Source: Pseudomonas putida (GTDB taxonomy: Bacteria; Pseudomonadota; Gammaproteobacteria; Pseudomonadales; Pseudomonadaceae). From it: 64,000 nucleotides of DNA. The notes beneath the pieces were generated by a model, which was given only the letters and a program-made list of their open reading frames with translations, had not been told where the DNA came from and searched no databases. Location of the stretch: positions 2,427,501 through 2,491,500 of the forward strand of contig NZ_CP029693.1 of assembly GCF_003228315.1 (NCBI RefSeq), read 5' to 3'. The translations under genes were made by a program, and so were the position numbers. Position 1 is the stretch's first letter. Each line of letters opens with the position of its first letter. Shown here in pieces: positions 35,826 to 45,059 of the stretch.

Positions 35826-36719
35826 ATGTACGCCAACCTCAAGTCAATCGCCACGTGGCCACCTTCACGCGAAAACGCGCGTCGATTCACGCTTTCGTTA
35901 TGCGCCTGCTCGACGCTGGGCAGTCTGCTGATCTATGGCCTTTCGATTCCCCTGCCCCTGGGACTGCTGATCCTCAACGTGGCGGCCTTGAGTTGTGTCT
36001 GGGTGCAATATCGGCTGTCGCGCAAGTCGATCAAGTTTCAGCCCCAGGAACTGGCCGATCGCTTGCTTGAGGTTCAGGAAAACGAACGTCACCGGCTCAG
36101 TCGCGAACTGCATGACGACATCGGTCAATTGCTGACCGCGGCGAAACTGCAAAGCGCCTGGTTAAAACGCCGGATGCCAGAAGAGCTCCAGGGACAATGC
36201 GCCGTCCTGTGCGACACGCTGGAAGAAACCCTGGCCAAGGTCCGGGATGTGTCGGCCATTCTCAATCCACGGCAATTGACCAGTCTCGGACTGGAAGCCA
36301 GCCTGCGTGCCCATCTGCTCAAGACGCTGGCCAATACTTCCGTGCACTGGAGCCTGGAATGCCACCAGCGCCTGACCGGGATACCGGAAGAAATGGCCGT
36401 GGCGGCGTTTCGCATTACCCAGGAAGCCGTCACCAACATGCTGCGCCACGCCCAGGCGCAGAATCTGCTGGTGTGCGTGCAACGCCTGCCCCAGGGCCTG
36501 TCCCTGTCGATTCGTGATGACGGCCAGGGCTTCGCGCCCGCTACGGATCCCGGTCGCGAGGGACAGCGCGGCATGGCCGGGATGTCGGAGCGGATCAGTC
36601 AGTTGGGCGGTACGCTGACCGTCACCAGCGAACCTGGCAAAGGCACTCATATCGAAGCTCTCTTCCCCTGGGCGCCCCGTGCGCTTGAGCGGGCCAGTAC
36701 GAATAAGGTTATGCATTGA
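35826..36719 (+). CDS. NarX/UhpB-type sensor histidine kinase
   Basis: 297 residues. Two close hydrophobic segments (about 22-60) form a hairpin membrane anchor with almost no periplasmic loop, so sensing is likely within or beneath the membrane. HisKA_3 dimerisation domain with phospho-acceptor H96 in RELHDDIGQ, HATPase with N-box ITQEAVTNMLRHAQA, and G-boxes RDDGQGF and GMAGMSERISQLGG. The ATG giving MYANLKSIATW is the most likely start; 32 further codons upstream look non-coding. Its end overlaps the response regulator. Confidence 0.85.
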   Translation: MYANLKSIATWPPSRENARRFTLSLCACSTLGSLLIYGLSIPLPLGLLILNVAALSCVWVQYRLSRKSIKFQPQELADRLLEVQENERHRLSRELHDDIGQLLTAAKLQSAWLKRRMPEELQGQCAVLCDTLEETLAKVRDVSAILNPRQLTSLGLEASLRAHLLKTLANTSVHWSLECHQRLTGIPEEMAVAAFRITQEAVTNMLRHAQAQNLLVCVQRLPQGLSLSIRDDGQGFAPATDPGREGQRGMAGMSERISQLGGTLTVTSEPGKGTHIEALFPWAPRALERASTNKVMH

Positions 36720-37372
36720 CTTGTAACTTACTTCTTGTGGATGACCACTCGCTGATCAGGGCTGGCGTGCGCGCCCTGGTGATGGATCTTCCTGGCTATG
36801 CCGTGATCGGCGAGGCCAACGACGGCTCGCAGTTGCTTGCCATGGTCGAGCATCTGTCCCCGGACATCGTGCTGCTGGACATCTCCATGAAGCAGACCGG
36901 CGGCCTTGAGGCGTTGCAGCAGCTCAAGCGCATCCGTCCGCACAGCAAGGTGCTGATCCTGTCGATGCACACTGACCCGGCCCTGATCATGCAGGCGCTG
37001 GAATCCGGGGCCCATGGTTATTTGCTCAAGGACACCACCGCGACCGAGCTGGAACACGCGCTGGAAGCCTTGCGCAACAACGAACGCTACCTGAGCCCGG
37101 CCATTGCCCACACCGTCATCACCCAGGCACTGACCCGGACCCAGGCCGCCCCCGAACCCTCGGACACCCACAACCTGACGGCCCGTCAGCTGGAAATCCT
37201 GCGCCTGATCGTGCGCGGCAAATCCACCCGGGAAATCGCCAATGGCTTGGGCCTGAGCGTCAAGACCGTCGAAACCCATCGCTCGCAAATCATGAAGCGC
37301 CTGCAGATTTTCGATGTGGCGGGTCTGGTGTTGTTCGCTGTACGCGAGCAGATCATCAGTCTGGACGACTGA
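36716..37372 (+). CDS. NarL/LuxR-family response regulator
   Basis: 218 residues: receiver domain with D9-D10 pocket, phospho-acceptor D55 in IVLLDISM and Lys in GYLLKDTTATE; C-terminal LuxR helix-turn-helix LTARQLEILRLIVRGKSTRE then IANGLGLSVKTVETHRSQIM. The start is TTG inside TTGA, overlapping the kinase stop, with AAGG 7 bases upstream; no ATG would keep the first beta strand. Partner of the preceding kinase. Target genes unknown. Confidence 0.9.
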   Translation: MTCNLLLVDDHSLIRAGVRALVMDLPGYAVIGEANDGSQLLAMVEHLSPDIVLLDISMKQTGGLEALQQLKRIRPHSKVLILSMHTDPALIMQALESGAHGYLLKDTTATELEHALEALRNNERYLSPAIAHTVITQALTRTQAAPEPSDTHNLTARQLEILRLIVRGKSTREIANGLGLSVKTVETHRSQIMKRLQIFDVAGLVLFAVREQIISLDD

Positions 37373-37387
37373 CCGAGCCTTTCGTGT

Positions 37388-38290
37388 TCAAGAGCCCGTC
37401 GCACTCAGCAGCGGCGAGTTTTCAGGCAGATGCACGCGAAGGGCTGCCGGTCGTGCCGAGAAGCGCAGACTGTCACCCTCCAGCGGTTCGCCATCGAGGT
37501 TGATATAAAGGCCTTCGGCGGCCTTGAGCTCAACCCATGGCAGCCGGGCTCGCACGAACATGCTGTCGATACCGAAGCCGTCGGCCAAAATGTTCTTCAA
37601 GGTGCCCACCACTTCCTGCGGCGCCGGCAAAATACTGATATCGAGCAAGCCGTCATCGGCCAGAGCCTGTGGACACAGCACATGTCCACCCCCTGCCTGA
37701 CGGCCATTGCCAATCCCCAAAGCCAGCAGATCACCGCTCCAGTGAAAATCAGGTCCCTGCAATTCGCCGTAGGCCGCGTGCAGTTCGCTGAAGCGTGACA
37801 AACCGGTGAACAGATACGCGGCGCCACCCAGGACCTTTTTCAGGTCCTCGGAGGTATTGGCGGTGACCTGGCTGCCAAACCCGCCCGTGGCCATGTTCAG
37901 AAATATATGCCCGCCGACTTCACCCAGATCGATGGCACAGGGTTTGACGTCCAGTAGATCCAGCGCCAAGGCAGGCTCCAGAGGAACGCCGGCCGCGCGG
38001 GCAAAATCATTGGCGGTTCCCAGCGGCATCAGCACCAGACTGGCTTGAGTCGACTGGGCGGACAGCGCTTCGGCGATATCACGCAGAGTACCGTCACCAC
38101 CTCCGGCTACGATCTTCGTAAAGCCCGCCGACAAGGCTTCATTCACCAGACGCTGTGCATCACCCGCCTCCCACGTCAGCCGGACAGCCAGTTCCCAACC
38201 TTGTTGGCGCTTGCTTTCGACGGCCGCACGAACCTCCTCGTTGAGCGCTTGCTTGCCATGCAGAATCAACAGTGCCTTGCGTTCGCTCAT
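37388..38290 (-). CDS. yegS: YegS-type lipid kinase
   Basis: 300-residue member of the diacylglycerol kinase catalytic family: KIVAGGGDGTLRDIAEALS with the GGGDGT nucleotide loop, LPLGTANDFARAAGVP, and C-terminal LYINLDGEPLEGDSLRF. YegS phosphorylates phosphatidylglycerol in vitro. AGGGAGC precedes the ATG (MSERKALLILH). Convergent with the response regulator, 15 bases away. Confidence 0.9.
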   Translation of the reverse strand: MSERKALLILHGKQALNEEVRAAVESKRQQGWELAVRLTWEAGDAQRLVNEALSAGFTKIVAGGGDGTLRDIAEALSAQSTQASLVLMPLGTANDFARAAGVPLEPALALDLLDVKPCAIDLGEVGGHIFLNMATGGFGSQVTANTSEDLKKVLGGAAYLFTGLSRFSELHAAYGELQGPDFHWSGDLLALGIGNGRQAGGGHVLCPQALADDGLLDISILPAPQEVVGTLKNILADGFGIDSMFVRARLPWVELKAAEGLYINLDGEPLEGDSLRFSARPAALRVHLPENSPLLSATGS

Positions 38291-38519
38291 GTGTCGCTCC
38301 CTCTTTTGGTACCACATGCGAGATGTTGACCGCGTACGGCACGGGAAAAGTCGATGCGTTTCGAATTATTTACCTTCGAGCACCTTGAGCTTTGGACGAC
38401 AGGATTTTTCTTACAAAGAGTAAGGAATTGGCTTAATTGACCATCAGGTGGGATTCGTACACTTTGGTGTCCAGATTTTTCAGCCTTCCACAGAACAAAA
38501 CATCCAAGGAGAAGTTGAT

Positions 38520-38717
38520 ATGGAACCTCGTGTCGTTGAGCTGGAAGCACACCTCAAGTACATCCGCAAAGACATGGAAAACATGCGCAACGAAGTCAGG
38601 TCCATGAAACATCGCCTTGCGTATTCCGTTGGGGGATCTGTCGTGCTGCTCGGCCTGCTTGGCTGGATTGCCAATAGCCGCTTCGATCAGGTTGTGACGC
38701 TGCTGTTGGCGCATTGA
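38520..38717 (+). CDS. small coiled-coil, single-TM membrane protein
   Basis: 65 residues: charged coiled coil (MEPRVVELEAHLKYIRKDME, continuing NMRNEVRSMKHRLAYS) then one membrane helix (VGGSVVLLGLLGWIANS) and a short tail. AAGGAGAAG precedes the ATG. The layout resembles hemolysin-XhlA-like or DUF1640-like tail-anchored proteins, but no phage genes are nearby. Function unknown. Confidence 0.7.
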   Translation: MEPRVVELEAHLKYIRKDMENMRNEVRSMKHRLAYSVGGSVVLLGLLGWIANSRFDQVVTLLLAH

Positions 38718-38730
38718 CCCAAAAACAAAC

Positions 38731-38830
38731 TTTAGGAGCGAGCATGCTCGCGATGGAAGTCCAGACAACGCGGGCATTCAGATACCCCGCGTAATCGTTG
38801 TCCTCCATCGCGAGCGTGCTCGCTCCTACA
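38731..38830. repeat. REPIN
   Basis: TTTAGGAGCGAGCATGCTCG unit at 38731-38756 and inverted unit at 38805-38830. The middle forms its own stem, AACGCGGG...CCCCGCGT, near 38767-38792. Same layout as the REPIN between gpx and msrB. Confidence 0.8.
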
Positions 38831-38840
38831 GTTACAGCAG

Positions 38841-40064
38841 TTACAGCACTTCACTCAGCGGAATGAAATACACCGCGTCACCGGCTACCAGCGTGCGATC
38901 TTCCAGTACCTCGACCAGCCCATCGGCCCAGGCAGCGCTGCGCAATACGCCAGAACTCTGATTTCTGTAGATGATTGCCCGTCCGTTCTCCAGGCGACCG
39001 CGCAAGTACTCACGTCGATTGCCTGCAACGGGCCAGTCAAATCCGGCCGGCACCTGAACTTTCAGCGGTTCCACCTGCTGCACGCCCTGGCGACGCAACA
39101 GATAGGGCCTGGCCAACAACGCAAACGTCACCAGTGTCGAAGCCGGGTTGCCTGGCAAGCCAATGACCGGTACGCCACGGAAATGTCCGAAGGTCAGCGG
39201 CTTGCCGGGCTTGATGGCGAGCTTCCACAAACTCAGCTCGCCCTCCTCCCGCAAGGCGATCCCCAGGAAATCAGCTTCGCCTACCGATACGCCACCGGTG
39301 GACAGAATCAGGTCGACATCCTTCAATTCGCCAAGCCGCGCACGGGTGGTGTCCAGATCGTCCGGAAGAATGCCCGCGTCGATCACTTCACAGCCAATGC
39401 GCTGCAACCAGCTGCAGAGCAATACGCGATTGCTGTTATAGATCTGCCCCGGTCCAAGCGCCTGTCCCGGTTCGATCAACTCATCGCCGGTGGACAGCAC
39501 CGCCACCCGCACCCGGCGAACCACCTCCATTTCCGCACAACCGAGCGAGGCCGCCAGGCCCAGTTCGATCGGGCCCAGAACCGTACCGGCCGACAAAATC
39601 AACTCACCGACCGTGGTCTCCTGACCTTGTGGGCGAATGTTTTGCCCAGGGCTCAGGGCTTCGGTGAAGCGCACTCGCCCATCCGCCTGGACCTCAGCAT
39701 TTTCCTGCATTTCGACACAATCGGCGCCGGCGGGAACAGGCGCACCGGTGAAGATTCGCGCGCAGGTGCCCGGTTGCAGAGCATCCGGCGCCTGCCCGGC
39801 GAAAATCTTCTGGCTGACGGCCAGCGGCTCGCCGGTCCAGTCGGCCACGCGCAAGGCATAGCCGTCCATGGCGCTGTTGGGCCACGGTGGCAGGTCGAGG
39901 GCCGACACGAGATCTTCGGCCAGCACCCGCCCCTGGATTTGCGCCAGCGGCAAGCGCTCACGCTCGACAATCCTTGAGACCTCGGCCATGTCCAGCAAAC
40001 GTGCGAGCGCCACCTCGACCGGCATCAGGCTACCGGTCTTGCCTGGCTTACCCGCGGGATTCAC
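38841..40064 (-). CDS. moeA: molybdopterin molybdenumtransferase MoeA
   Basis: 407 residues. It inserts molybdate into adenylated molybdopterin. Conserved elements: PPWPNSAMDGYALRV near the N-terminus, GAPVPAGADCVEMQE, ILSTGGVSVGEADFLG, and GLPGNPASTLVTFALL. The GTG start at 40064 overlaps the end of moaB and yields MNPAGKPGKTGSLMPVEVAL; an ATG 13 codons later is an alternative. Same strand as moaB, divergent from mobA, as in P. aeruginosa PA3028-PA3030. Confidence 0.9.
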   Translation of the reverse strand: MNPAGKPGKTGSLMPVEVALARLLDMAEVSRIVERERLPLAQIQGRVLAEDLVSALDLPPWPNSAMDGYALRVADWTGEPLAVSQKIFAGQAPDALQPGTCARIFTGAPVPAGADCVEMQENAEVQADGRVRFTEALSPGQNIRPQGQETTVGELILSAGTVLGPIELGLAASLGCAEMEVVRRVRVAVLSTGDELIEPGQALGPGQIYNSNRVLLCSWLQRIGCEVIDAGILPDDLDTTRARLGELKDVDLILSTGGVSVGEADFLGIALREEGELSLWKLAIKPGKPLTFGHFRGVPVIGLPGNPASTLVTFALLARPYLLRRQGVQQVEPLKVQVPAGFDWPVAGNRREYLRGRLENGRAIIYRNQSSGVLRSAAWADGLVEVLEDRTLVAGDAVYFIPLSEVL

Positions 40065-40587
40065 AGGGAGCCGCCTGTTTCAGGTGAGTCACGAAATTGC
40101 ACGGGCGGTGCCGCGAATCGAGCTGCTCGGCCAGGATGCCGTCCCAACCGGTGCGTACGGCATTGGTTGAACCCGGCAGACAGCAGACCAGCGTGCCATT
40201 GGCCAACCCCGCCAGAGCGCGCGATTGAACGGTCGAAGTACCAATGTCCGCGACCGAGATCTGCCGGAACAGCTCACCAAAACCATCCACCTGTTTGTCG
40301 AGCAGGCAGGCCACCGCTTCCGGCGTGCTGTCGCGACCGGTGAAGCCGGTTCCGCCGGTGATCAACACCACTTGCACGACGTCGTCGGCAATCCAGTTGG
40401 CGACTTGCGCACGAATTTTATAAAGATCATCTTTGAGCAGAACCCGGGAAGCCAGGTTGTGGCCGGCGGCGGTCAAGCGGTCGACGAAGACTTGACCTGA
40501 TGTGTCGGTTTCCAGGGTTCGGGTGTCGCTGACAGTCAGAACCGCGATGTTGAGCGGTGCGAAAGGTACTTCAGCCTTGGTAGTCAT
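40048..40587 (-). CDS. moaB: molybdenum cofactor biosynthesis protein MoaB
   Basis: 179 residues, MogA/MoaB fold that adenylates molybdopterin or binds it. Motifs: NIAVLTVSDTRTLETDTSGQ, LITGGTGFTGRDSTPEAV and LPGSTNAVRTGWDGIL. Translation of moeA begins inside its 3' end, so the two are coupled. Intergenic distance to the divergent mobA is 90 bases, giving a shared promoter region. Confidence 0.92.
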   Translation of the reverse strand: MTTKAEVPFAPLNIAVLTVSDTRTLETDTSGQVFVDRLTAAGHNLASRVLLKDDLYKIRAQVANWIADDVVQVVLITGGTGFTGRDSTPEAVACLLDKQVDGFGELFRQISVADIGTSTVQSRALAGLANGTLVCCLPGSTNAVRTGWDGILAEQLDSRHRPCNFVTHLKQAAPCESRG

Positions 40588-40677
40588 AGGCTCATCCAGT
40601 TGTAGGAGAAACAGCCCGGTGTTATATCACAGCGCCCCATTTACTCGCCGCTCCACCCTGCTTAATGGAAGCCCGCC

Positions 40678-41277
40678 ATGAAGTCGAATCAATTGCCCCC
40701 CTGTTCCATTCTGCTCCTGGCAGGCGGTCGCGGCCAACGCATGGGCGGCCAGGATAAAGGTCTGGTGCAATGGCACGGCGAACCGCTGATTGCTCACTTG
40801 CATCGCAAGACGCGCGCCTTGAGCGATGACTTGATCATCTCCTGCAACCGCAACCTGGAAAAATACGCCCCCTACGCCGACCAGTTGGTTCACGACGACG
40901 AGGGCGATTTTCCGGGGCCGTTGGCCGGCATTCGAGCGGGCCTGAAAGCAGCTCGACATACCCATATGTTGGTTTTGCCTTGCGATGTGCCACGCGTTGA
41001 CGAGGCGCTGATCGCCGCCATGCGCGAAGCCGCCAGCCTTCATCTGGACAAACCGTTGATGCTGCGCCATGACGATCACTGGGAGCCTCTGCTGTGTGTC
41101 ATTCCCGTGGCACTTCGCGATGATTTCGAAAGCGCCTGGCAACAGGGTGAACGCAGTCCCGGACGGCTCATGCGCCAGCTCGGCGCCACCGCGCTGCAGT
41201 GCCCTGACAACGATCCGCGACTGGCCAACCTCAATACGCCGGAACTGTTAAGCGCGCATAACACTGTGTCAGACTGA
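40678..41277 (+). CDS. mobA: molybdenum cofactor guanylyltransferase MobA
   Basis: 199 residues. Nucleotidyltransferase start [20 protein letters not shown] binds [14 protein letters not shown] and [14 protein letters not shown] are further family blocks. It joins GMP to Mo-molybdopterin to form the bis-MGD cofactor of nitrate and formate oxidoreductases. Divergent from moaB-moeA. A small lipoprotein gene follows after 74 bases, as beside mobA in P. aeruginosa. Confidence 0.92.
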   Translation: MKSNQLPPCSILLLAGGRGQRMGGQDKGLVQWHGEPLIAHLHRKTRALSDDLIISCNRNLEKYAPYADQLVHDDEGDFPGPLAGIRAGLKAARHTHMLVLPCDVPRVDEALIAAMREAASLHLDKPLMLRHDDHWEPLLCVIPVALRDDFESAWQQGERSPGRLMRQLGATALQCPDNDPRLANLNTPELLSAHNTVSD

Positions 41278-41351
41278 CCGCACCGAGGAACTTGCAAGCG
41301 CTGCACACGTCTGAAGTTCAGTAACCAAAGAATTCATTTCGGAGACACACC

Positions 41352-41573
41352 ATGACTCAACGGACCCTGGCCACTTTCATGCTCGCTCTGGGCCTCGCTA
41401 CCCTCGCCGGTTGCTCATCGCCTGCAGTGATCACCTTGAATGACGGTCGCGAAATCCAGGCCGTCGACACGCCAAGCTATGACAAGGATTCGGGCTTCTA
41501 CGAGTTCGAACAACTGGATGGCAAGCAGACCCGCATCAACAAGGATCAGGTCCGCACCGTTAAAGAGTTGTAA
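41352..41573 (+). CDS. YgdI/YgdR-type lipoprotein
   Basis: 73 residues. MTQRTLATFMLALGLATLAGC is a lipoprotein signal with LAGC lipobox; the rest, ITLNDGREIQAVDTPSYDKD and GFYEFEQLDGKQTRINKDQV, is the small SH3-like DUF903 fold of YgdI/YgdR. Function unknown. A terminator follows directly. Confidence 0.88.
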   Translation: MTQRTLATFMLALGLATLAGCSSPAVITLNDGREIQAVDTPSYDKDSGFYEFEQLDGKQTRINKDQVRTVKEL

Positions 41574-41598
41574 TCCGCGCGGCGACTACCGGATACGA

Positions 41599-41630
41599 AA
41601 ATGCCCCGACTTGTCGGGGCATTTGCTTTT
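41599..41630. terminator. terminator of ygdI-like gene
   Basis: Perfect 12-bp arms AAATGCCCCGAC/GTCGGGGCATTT, then GCTTTT. The A-rich left side lets it also serve the convergent gene. Confidence 0.88.
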
Positions 41631-41644
41631 CTGGCCGATGCCAA

Positions 41645-41923
41645 TTACGGGTTCGGCTCTTTCGCCAGCTTGTCCACACGTGTGATCGCCTGCGTGGCTT
41701 CGGTAATGCATTTTTTATCGTCGTTCGCGGCGTTGGCCGCTTCCGCGCTGGCCTGCATGCGCTTGACTTCCATGGTGGTATTTTCGGAGGTGGCCGGCAG
41801 GGTGGTCACCTTGTCTCTGAGTTCCTGCAGCTTGATCGTGCAAAGGTCGTGGTCTGCGGCGAATACAGGAGAGGCCAGCATTGCCGCGCAAATGAACATT
41901 CCTGCGAAAACGGTACGTTTCAT
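41645..41923 (-). CDS. small periplasmic protein of unknown function
   Basis: 92 residues. Signal peptide MKRTVFAGMFICAAMLASPV ending VFA; mature part is helical with two Cys (HDLCTIKLQELRDK and KKCITEATQAITRVDKL), likely one disulfide-linked helical hairpin. AGGAG precedes the ATG. I do not recognise a family. Confidence 0.75.
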   Translation of the reverse strand: MKRTVFAGMFICAAMLASPVFAADHDLCTIKLQELRDKVTTLPATSENTTMEVKRMQASAEAANAANDDKKCITEATQAITRVDKLAKEPNP

Positions 41924-42076
41924 GGGTATCTCCTTGCATGGAAGGTCTCGGAGCCGCCGACGGATCTGGTTGGTGCGCCGAGTTCTTTGAACTCAAGCCT
42001 CGAGAGGCCTGTTCAAATGACTGCAAAGCTGATCATAAATTCGATTTATTCGAATCTCGTCGCCCGGCCCCCTTGG

Positions 42077-42967
42077 TTACCACTGCAGAGTGATCGCACT
42101 CTCGAACGTTCTTTCCTGCCCCGTGACCGGGTCCAAGAACGTCAATCCCTGGGCTAATAGCTTCAGAGGATTAGCGTAGTCGTCCTGCGCATCCTTGAGG
42201 ACCTGTGGATAAAACGGGTCGTTACAGATGCTCGCGCCCAGCGCTGTCATATGCACCCGTAGTTGATGCTGCCTGCCTGTCACCGGATACAGAGCGTAGC
42301 GCCAGAGCTCACCGTTCTGCTCTTTGACCTCTACAAGCGTCTCGGAATTCGATACCCCCGCCCCTTCCTGCATACGAAAGAACGGCTCGCCCTTGATGAG
42401 TCGGCTTTTATGCACCAGGGGAAAAGAAAGATCCGGCAATGCCCGGGCGATGGCTTCATAGCGCTTTTCAATCTGCCGGGTGGGGAACAACGACTGATAC
42501 GCCGAGCGGGTTTGAGGATTGGCTGAAAACAACACCAGTCCCGCCGTATGCCGGTCAATGCGATGCAATGGCACCAGGTTCGGGTTATCCAGGCGGCGTA
42601 TCAGGCGCCTCAGCAAGGTCTGTTCGACATACCCGCCCGTGGGCGTCACTGGCAGAAAATGCGGCTTGTCCGCCACCACCAGATGTTCGTCCGCATACAG
42701 GATCGACTCGACCACAGGGATCGGTTTCTCGTCAGGGACTTCGCGAAAATAGTGAATGCGCAGGCCTTGCTTGTAGGGCAGGTCTAGCGGGATGGGTGAA
42801 CCTTGTCCGTCAAGCACACGGCCCCGGGCGAAGCGGTCCAGCCACTGTTCACGACCGATGGCGCTGAAGTGCTCGCACAGGCAATCGAAAACGGTCTGCC
42901 ACGAGCCAGGCGGCAAACAGAGTGTGCTGGCCTGGCTGTGTGCAGCGGAAAAAGACGAACTGGACAT
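42077..42967 (-). CDS. RluA-family pseudouridine synthase
   Basis: 296 residues. Catalytic block VPLHRIDRHTAGLVLFSAN contains the Asp that attacks uridine; YPVTGRQHQLRVHMTALGAS is the second family motif. An N-terminal segment (about 1-90) is a divergent S4-like or extension domain. An in-frame ATG 11 codons upstream exists; neither has a strong ribosome site. RNA target (rRNA or tRNA position) not predictable; this is an RluA-like branch without clear RluC/RluD features. Confidence 0.82.
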   Translation of the reverse strand: MSSSSFSAAHSQASTLCLPPGSWQTVFDCLCEHFSAIGREQWLDRFARGRVLDGQGSPIPLDLPYKQGLRIHYFREVPDEKPIPVVESILYADEHLVVADKPHFLPVTPTGGYVEQTLLRRLIRRLDNPNLVPLHRIDRHTAGLVLFSANPQTRSAYQSLFPTRQIEKRYEAIARALPDLSFPLVHKSRLIKGEPFFRMQEGAGVSNSETLVEVKEQNGELWRYALYPVTGRQHQLRVHMTALGASICNDPFYPQVLKDAQDDYANPLKLLAQGLTFLDPVTGQERTFESAITLQW

Positions 42968-43037
42968 GTGAAAGCTCAAAAACTCAAGGCAGAGCGGCAT
43001 TATCCAACAGCGGCGCGAGCGAACCTAGCGGAGAATC

Positions 43038-43355
43038 TCAAGCCGGTATCGGTGAGCGCGCCGCGGCCTCGGTGTACTCCTTGAGCCAGCGCAATACGTC
43101 GACCGCCTCCCAGCGCCCCGGGTCATACAAGGCGTACAACAAGCCCTGATAGCCCACGACATCCAACTGCCGGTGATAACCGGCACGCTGGAACAAAGCC
43201 TCGATTTCAGCGAAACAGGTATTGAAATGCAGTTTGTTGAAGGGCGTCTTGCCCTCCGTCACCAGACCGTCCAGACGCAATTCGAGGACCGCCTCGCGGA
43301 CCACGTCCACCGACATCCGGTTCACGCTGCTCTTCAACTGTTCGACATTGACCAC
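43038..43355 (-). CDS. conserved hypothetical protein
   Basis: 105 residues from a GTG with GAGGG 7 bases upstream. Helical N-terminus (VNVEQLKSSVNRMSVDVVRE), then GLVTEGKTPFNKLHFNTCFA, and an aromatic C-terminal part with YQGLLYALYDPGRWEAVDV and LRWLKEYTEAA. No signal peptide or membrane segment. The codon use and composition look like a real gene. Function unknown; I cannot place it in a named family. Confidence 0.65.
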   Translation of the reverse strand: MVNVEQLKSSVNRMSVDVVREAVLELRLDGLVTEGKTPFNKLHFNTCFAEIEALFQRAGYHRQLDVVGYQGLLYALYDPGRWEAVDVLRWLKEYTEAAARSPIPA

Positions 43356-43518
43356 GATTCAACCCTCTTGCGCCCGGACCGGACGGCTCGCCCCTGAATC
43401 AAGGAACGGCCGCGTGCAATCCGAATTACTGTATGCGCATACAGCATCTGAATCGCACGTGTTAAGCCACCAGGATCAATCGCAAAGTTCGACCGCCATT
43501 GCGGTCATCAGGGAAGGT

Positions 43519-43755
43519 TCAGCGAAGAAAGTCCACCACATCGTCGGACCCGAAAGGCCAGCCCAGTTCGGCACCGGTATCAACCCGACGCAAGACCGGA
43601 ATCCGCAGACTGTAGGCCTGGAACCAGGTTTCGTCGTCAGCGATATCCACCAGTTCCACCAGCAGGCCGCGTTCGACAAACTCCATCAGCAGGGCTTCGG
43701 CCACTTCGCAGAGATGGCACCCCAGGGTGCCGAACAGCTGACATTCAGGAGGCAT
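43519..43755 (-). CDS. glutaredoxin-like (DUF836) protein
   Basis: 78 residues with a thioredoxin-like fold and redox motif C13-H-L-C16 in LFGTLGCHLCEVAEALL, then the IPVLRRVDTGAELGWPF cis-Pro region. Typical of small DUF836 glutaredoxin relatives. Probably cytosolic thiol transfer. Weak ribosome site. Confidence 0.82.
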   Translation of the reverse strand: MPPECQLFGTLGCHLCEVAEALLMEFVERGLLVELVDIADDETWFQAYSLRIPVLRRVDTGAELGWPFGSDDVVDFLR

Positions 43756-43832
43756 GAGCGCTCAACCACAAAAAATAAGTGACTATTCTAGGCTTGCCTC
43801 GAAAAGTCGTCGAGCGCCCTCCCGGCGGTCGC

Positions 43833-45041
43833 TCAGTCCTGGCTGGTCGCGCCGATCTTGTGTATCGACAGGTCGGCACCGTAATACTCTTCCTCCTGGC
43901 TCAGTCGCAGGCCGTGGAATGTCTTTATCGTCCCATACACTGCGTAGCCGCCGACAAATGCCACCACCACGCCCAATGCCGTGCCGATCAACTGGCTGAT
44001 CAGACTCACCCCGCCCAATCCACCCAATGCACTCTGGCCGAAGATGCCGCAGGCAACTCCACCCCACACACCGCACAGGCCATGCAACGGCCAGACACCC
44101 AGCACATCATCGATGTGCCATTTGCCTTGAGCAGCGGTAAAGCACCAGACAAACAGCGCCCCGGCAATCGCCCCGGTCACCAGCGCACCCACCGGGTGCA
44201 TCAAGTCTGAGCCGGCACAGATGGCCACCAATCCGGCCAGCGGGCCGTTATGCAGGAAGCCCGGGTCATTGCGCCCGACGATCAGGGCCGCCATGGTGCC
44301 ACCGACCATGGCCATCAACGAATTGACCGCCACCAACCCGCTGACACCTTGCAGGGTTTGCGCGCTCATCACGTTAAAACCGAACCAACCAACAATCAGG
44401 ATCCACGAGCCCAGCGCCAGGAACGGAATGCTCGACGGTGCGAACGCCACCAGACGCCCTTCGCGATAGCGACCATTGCGCGGCCCGAGCAACAGGACCG
44501 CCGCCAGTGCCAGCCAGCCGCCCATGGCGTGCACGACCACGGAGCCGGCAAAGTCATGGAAACCGGCGCCGAAATGCTTGAGCAACCAGGCTTGCAAACC
44601 AAAGTTGCCGTTCCAGACCATGCCTTCGAAGAAGGGGTAGATGAACGCCACGATCAATGCGGTCGCGCACAACTGCGGAACGAATCGCGCACGCTCGGCA
44701 ATGCCGCCGGAAATGATCGCCGGGATGGCAGCAGCGAAGGTCAGCAGGAAGAAAAACTTCACCAGCCCGTAACCGTGATCGACGTTGATCACCGCCGCCG
44801 GCTGCATGAAGCTCACCCCATAGGAAATCCAATAGCCTATAAAGAAGTAGGCCAGCGTCGAAACGGCGAAGTCACTGAGGATCTTGGACAGCGCGTTGAC
44901 CTGGTTTTTCTGGCGAACCGTACCAACCTCAAGGAAGGCAAAACCGGCGTGCATGGCCAGGACCATGACCGCACCGATCAAAATGAACAACGTATTGGAG
45001 CTGTGAACCAGGCTGTCCACAGCGCTTTGCAGGTTTTCCAT
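43833..45041 (-). CDS. amtB: ammonium transporter (Amt family)
   Basis: 402 residues, 11 membrane helices. Conserved pore elements: the first His of the twin-His pair in FAGSVVVHAMGGWLAL and the second in DDVLGVWPLHGLCGVWGG; AMHAGFAFLEVGTVR at the N-terminus. No signal peptide precedes the first helix, and the C-terminal tail is short. No glnK is adjacent, unlike the usual glnK-amtB pair, so it may be a second Amt. Two sigma54-like elements lie upstream. Confidence 0.9.
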   Translation of the reverse strand: MENLQSAVDSLVHSSNTLFILIGAVMVLAMHAGFAFLEVGTVRQKNQVNALSKILSDFAVSTLAYFFIGYWISYGVSFMQPAAVINVDHGYGLVKFFFLLTFAAAIPAIISGGIAERARFVPQLCATALIVAFIYPFFEGMVWNGNFGLQAWLLKHFGAGFHDFAGSVVVHAMGGWLALAAVLLLGPRNGRYREGRLVAFAPSSIPFLALGSWILIVGWFGFNVMSAQTLQGVSGLVAVNSLMAMVGGTMAALIVGRNDPGFLHNGPLAGLVAICAGSDLMHPVGALVTGAIAGALFVWCFTAAQGKWHIDDVLGVWPLHGLCGVWGGVACGIFGQSALGGLGGVSLISQLIGTALGVVVAFVGGYAVYGTIKTFHGLRLSQEEEYYGADLSIHKIGATSQD

Positions 45042-45059
45042 GGATTAGGCAGACCTTAA

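Noticed and set aside
35656..35931. 91-codon frame starting before the NarX-like kinase
   Set aside because: No ribosome site, overlaps the kinase 5' end in another frame and has no protein-like pattern.
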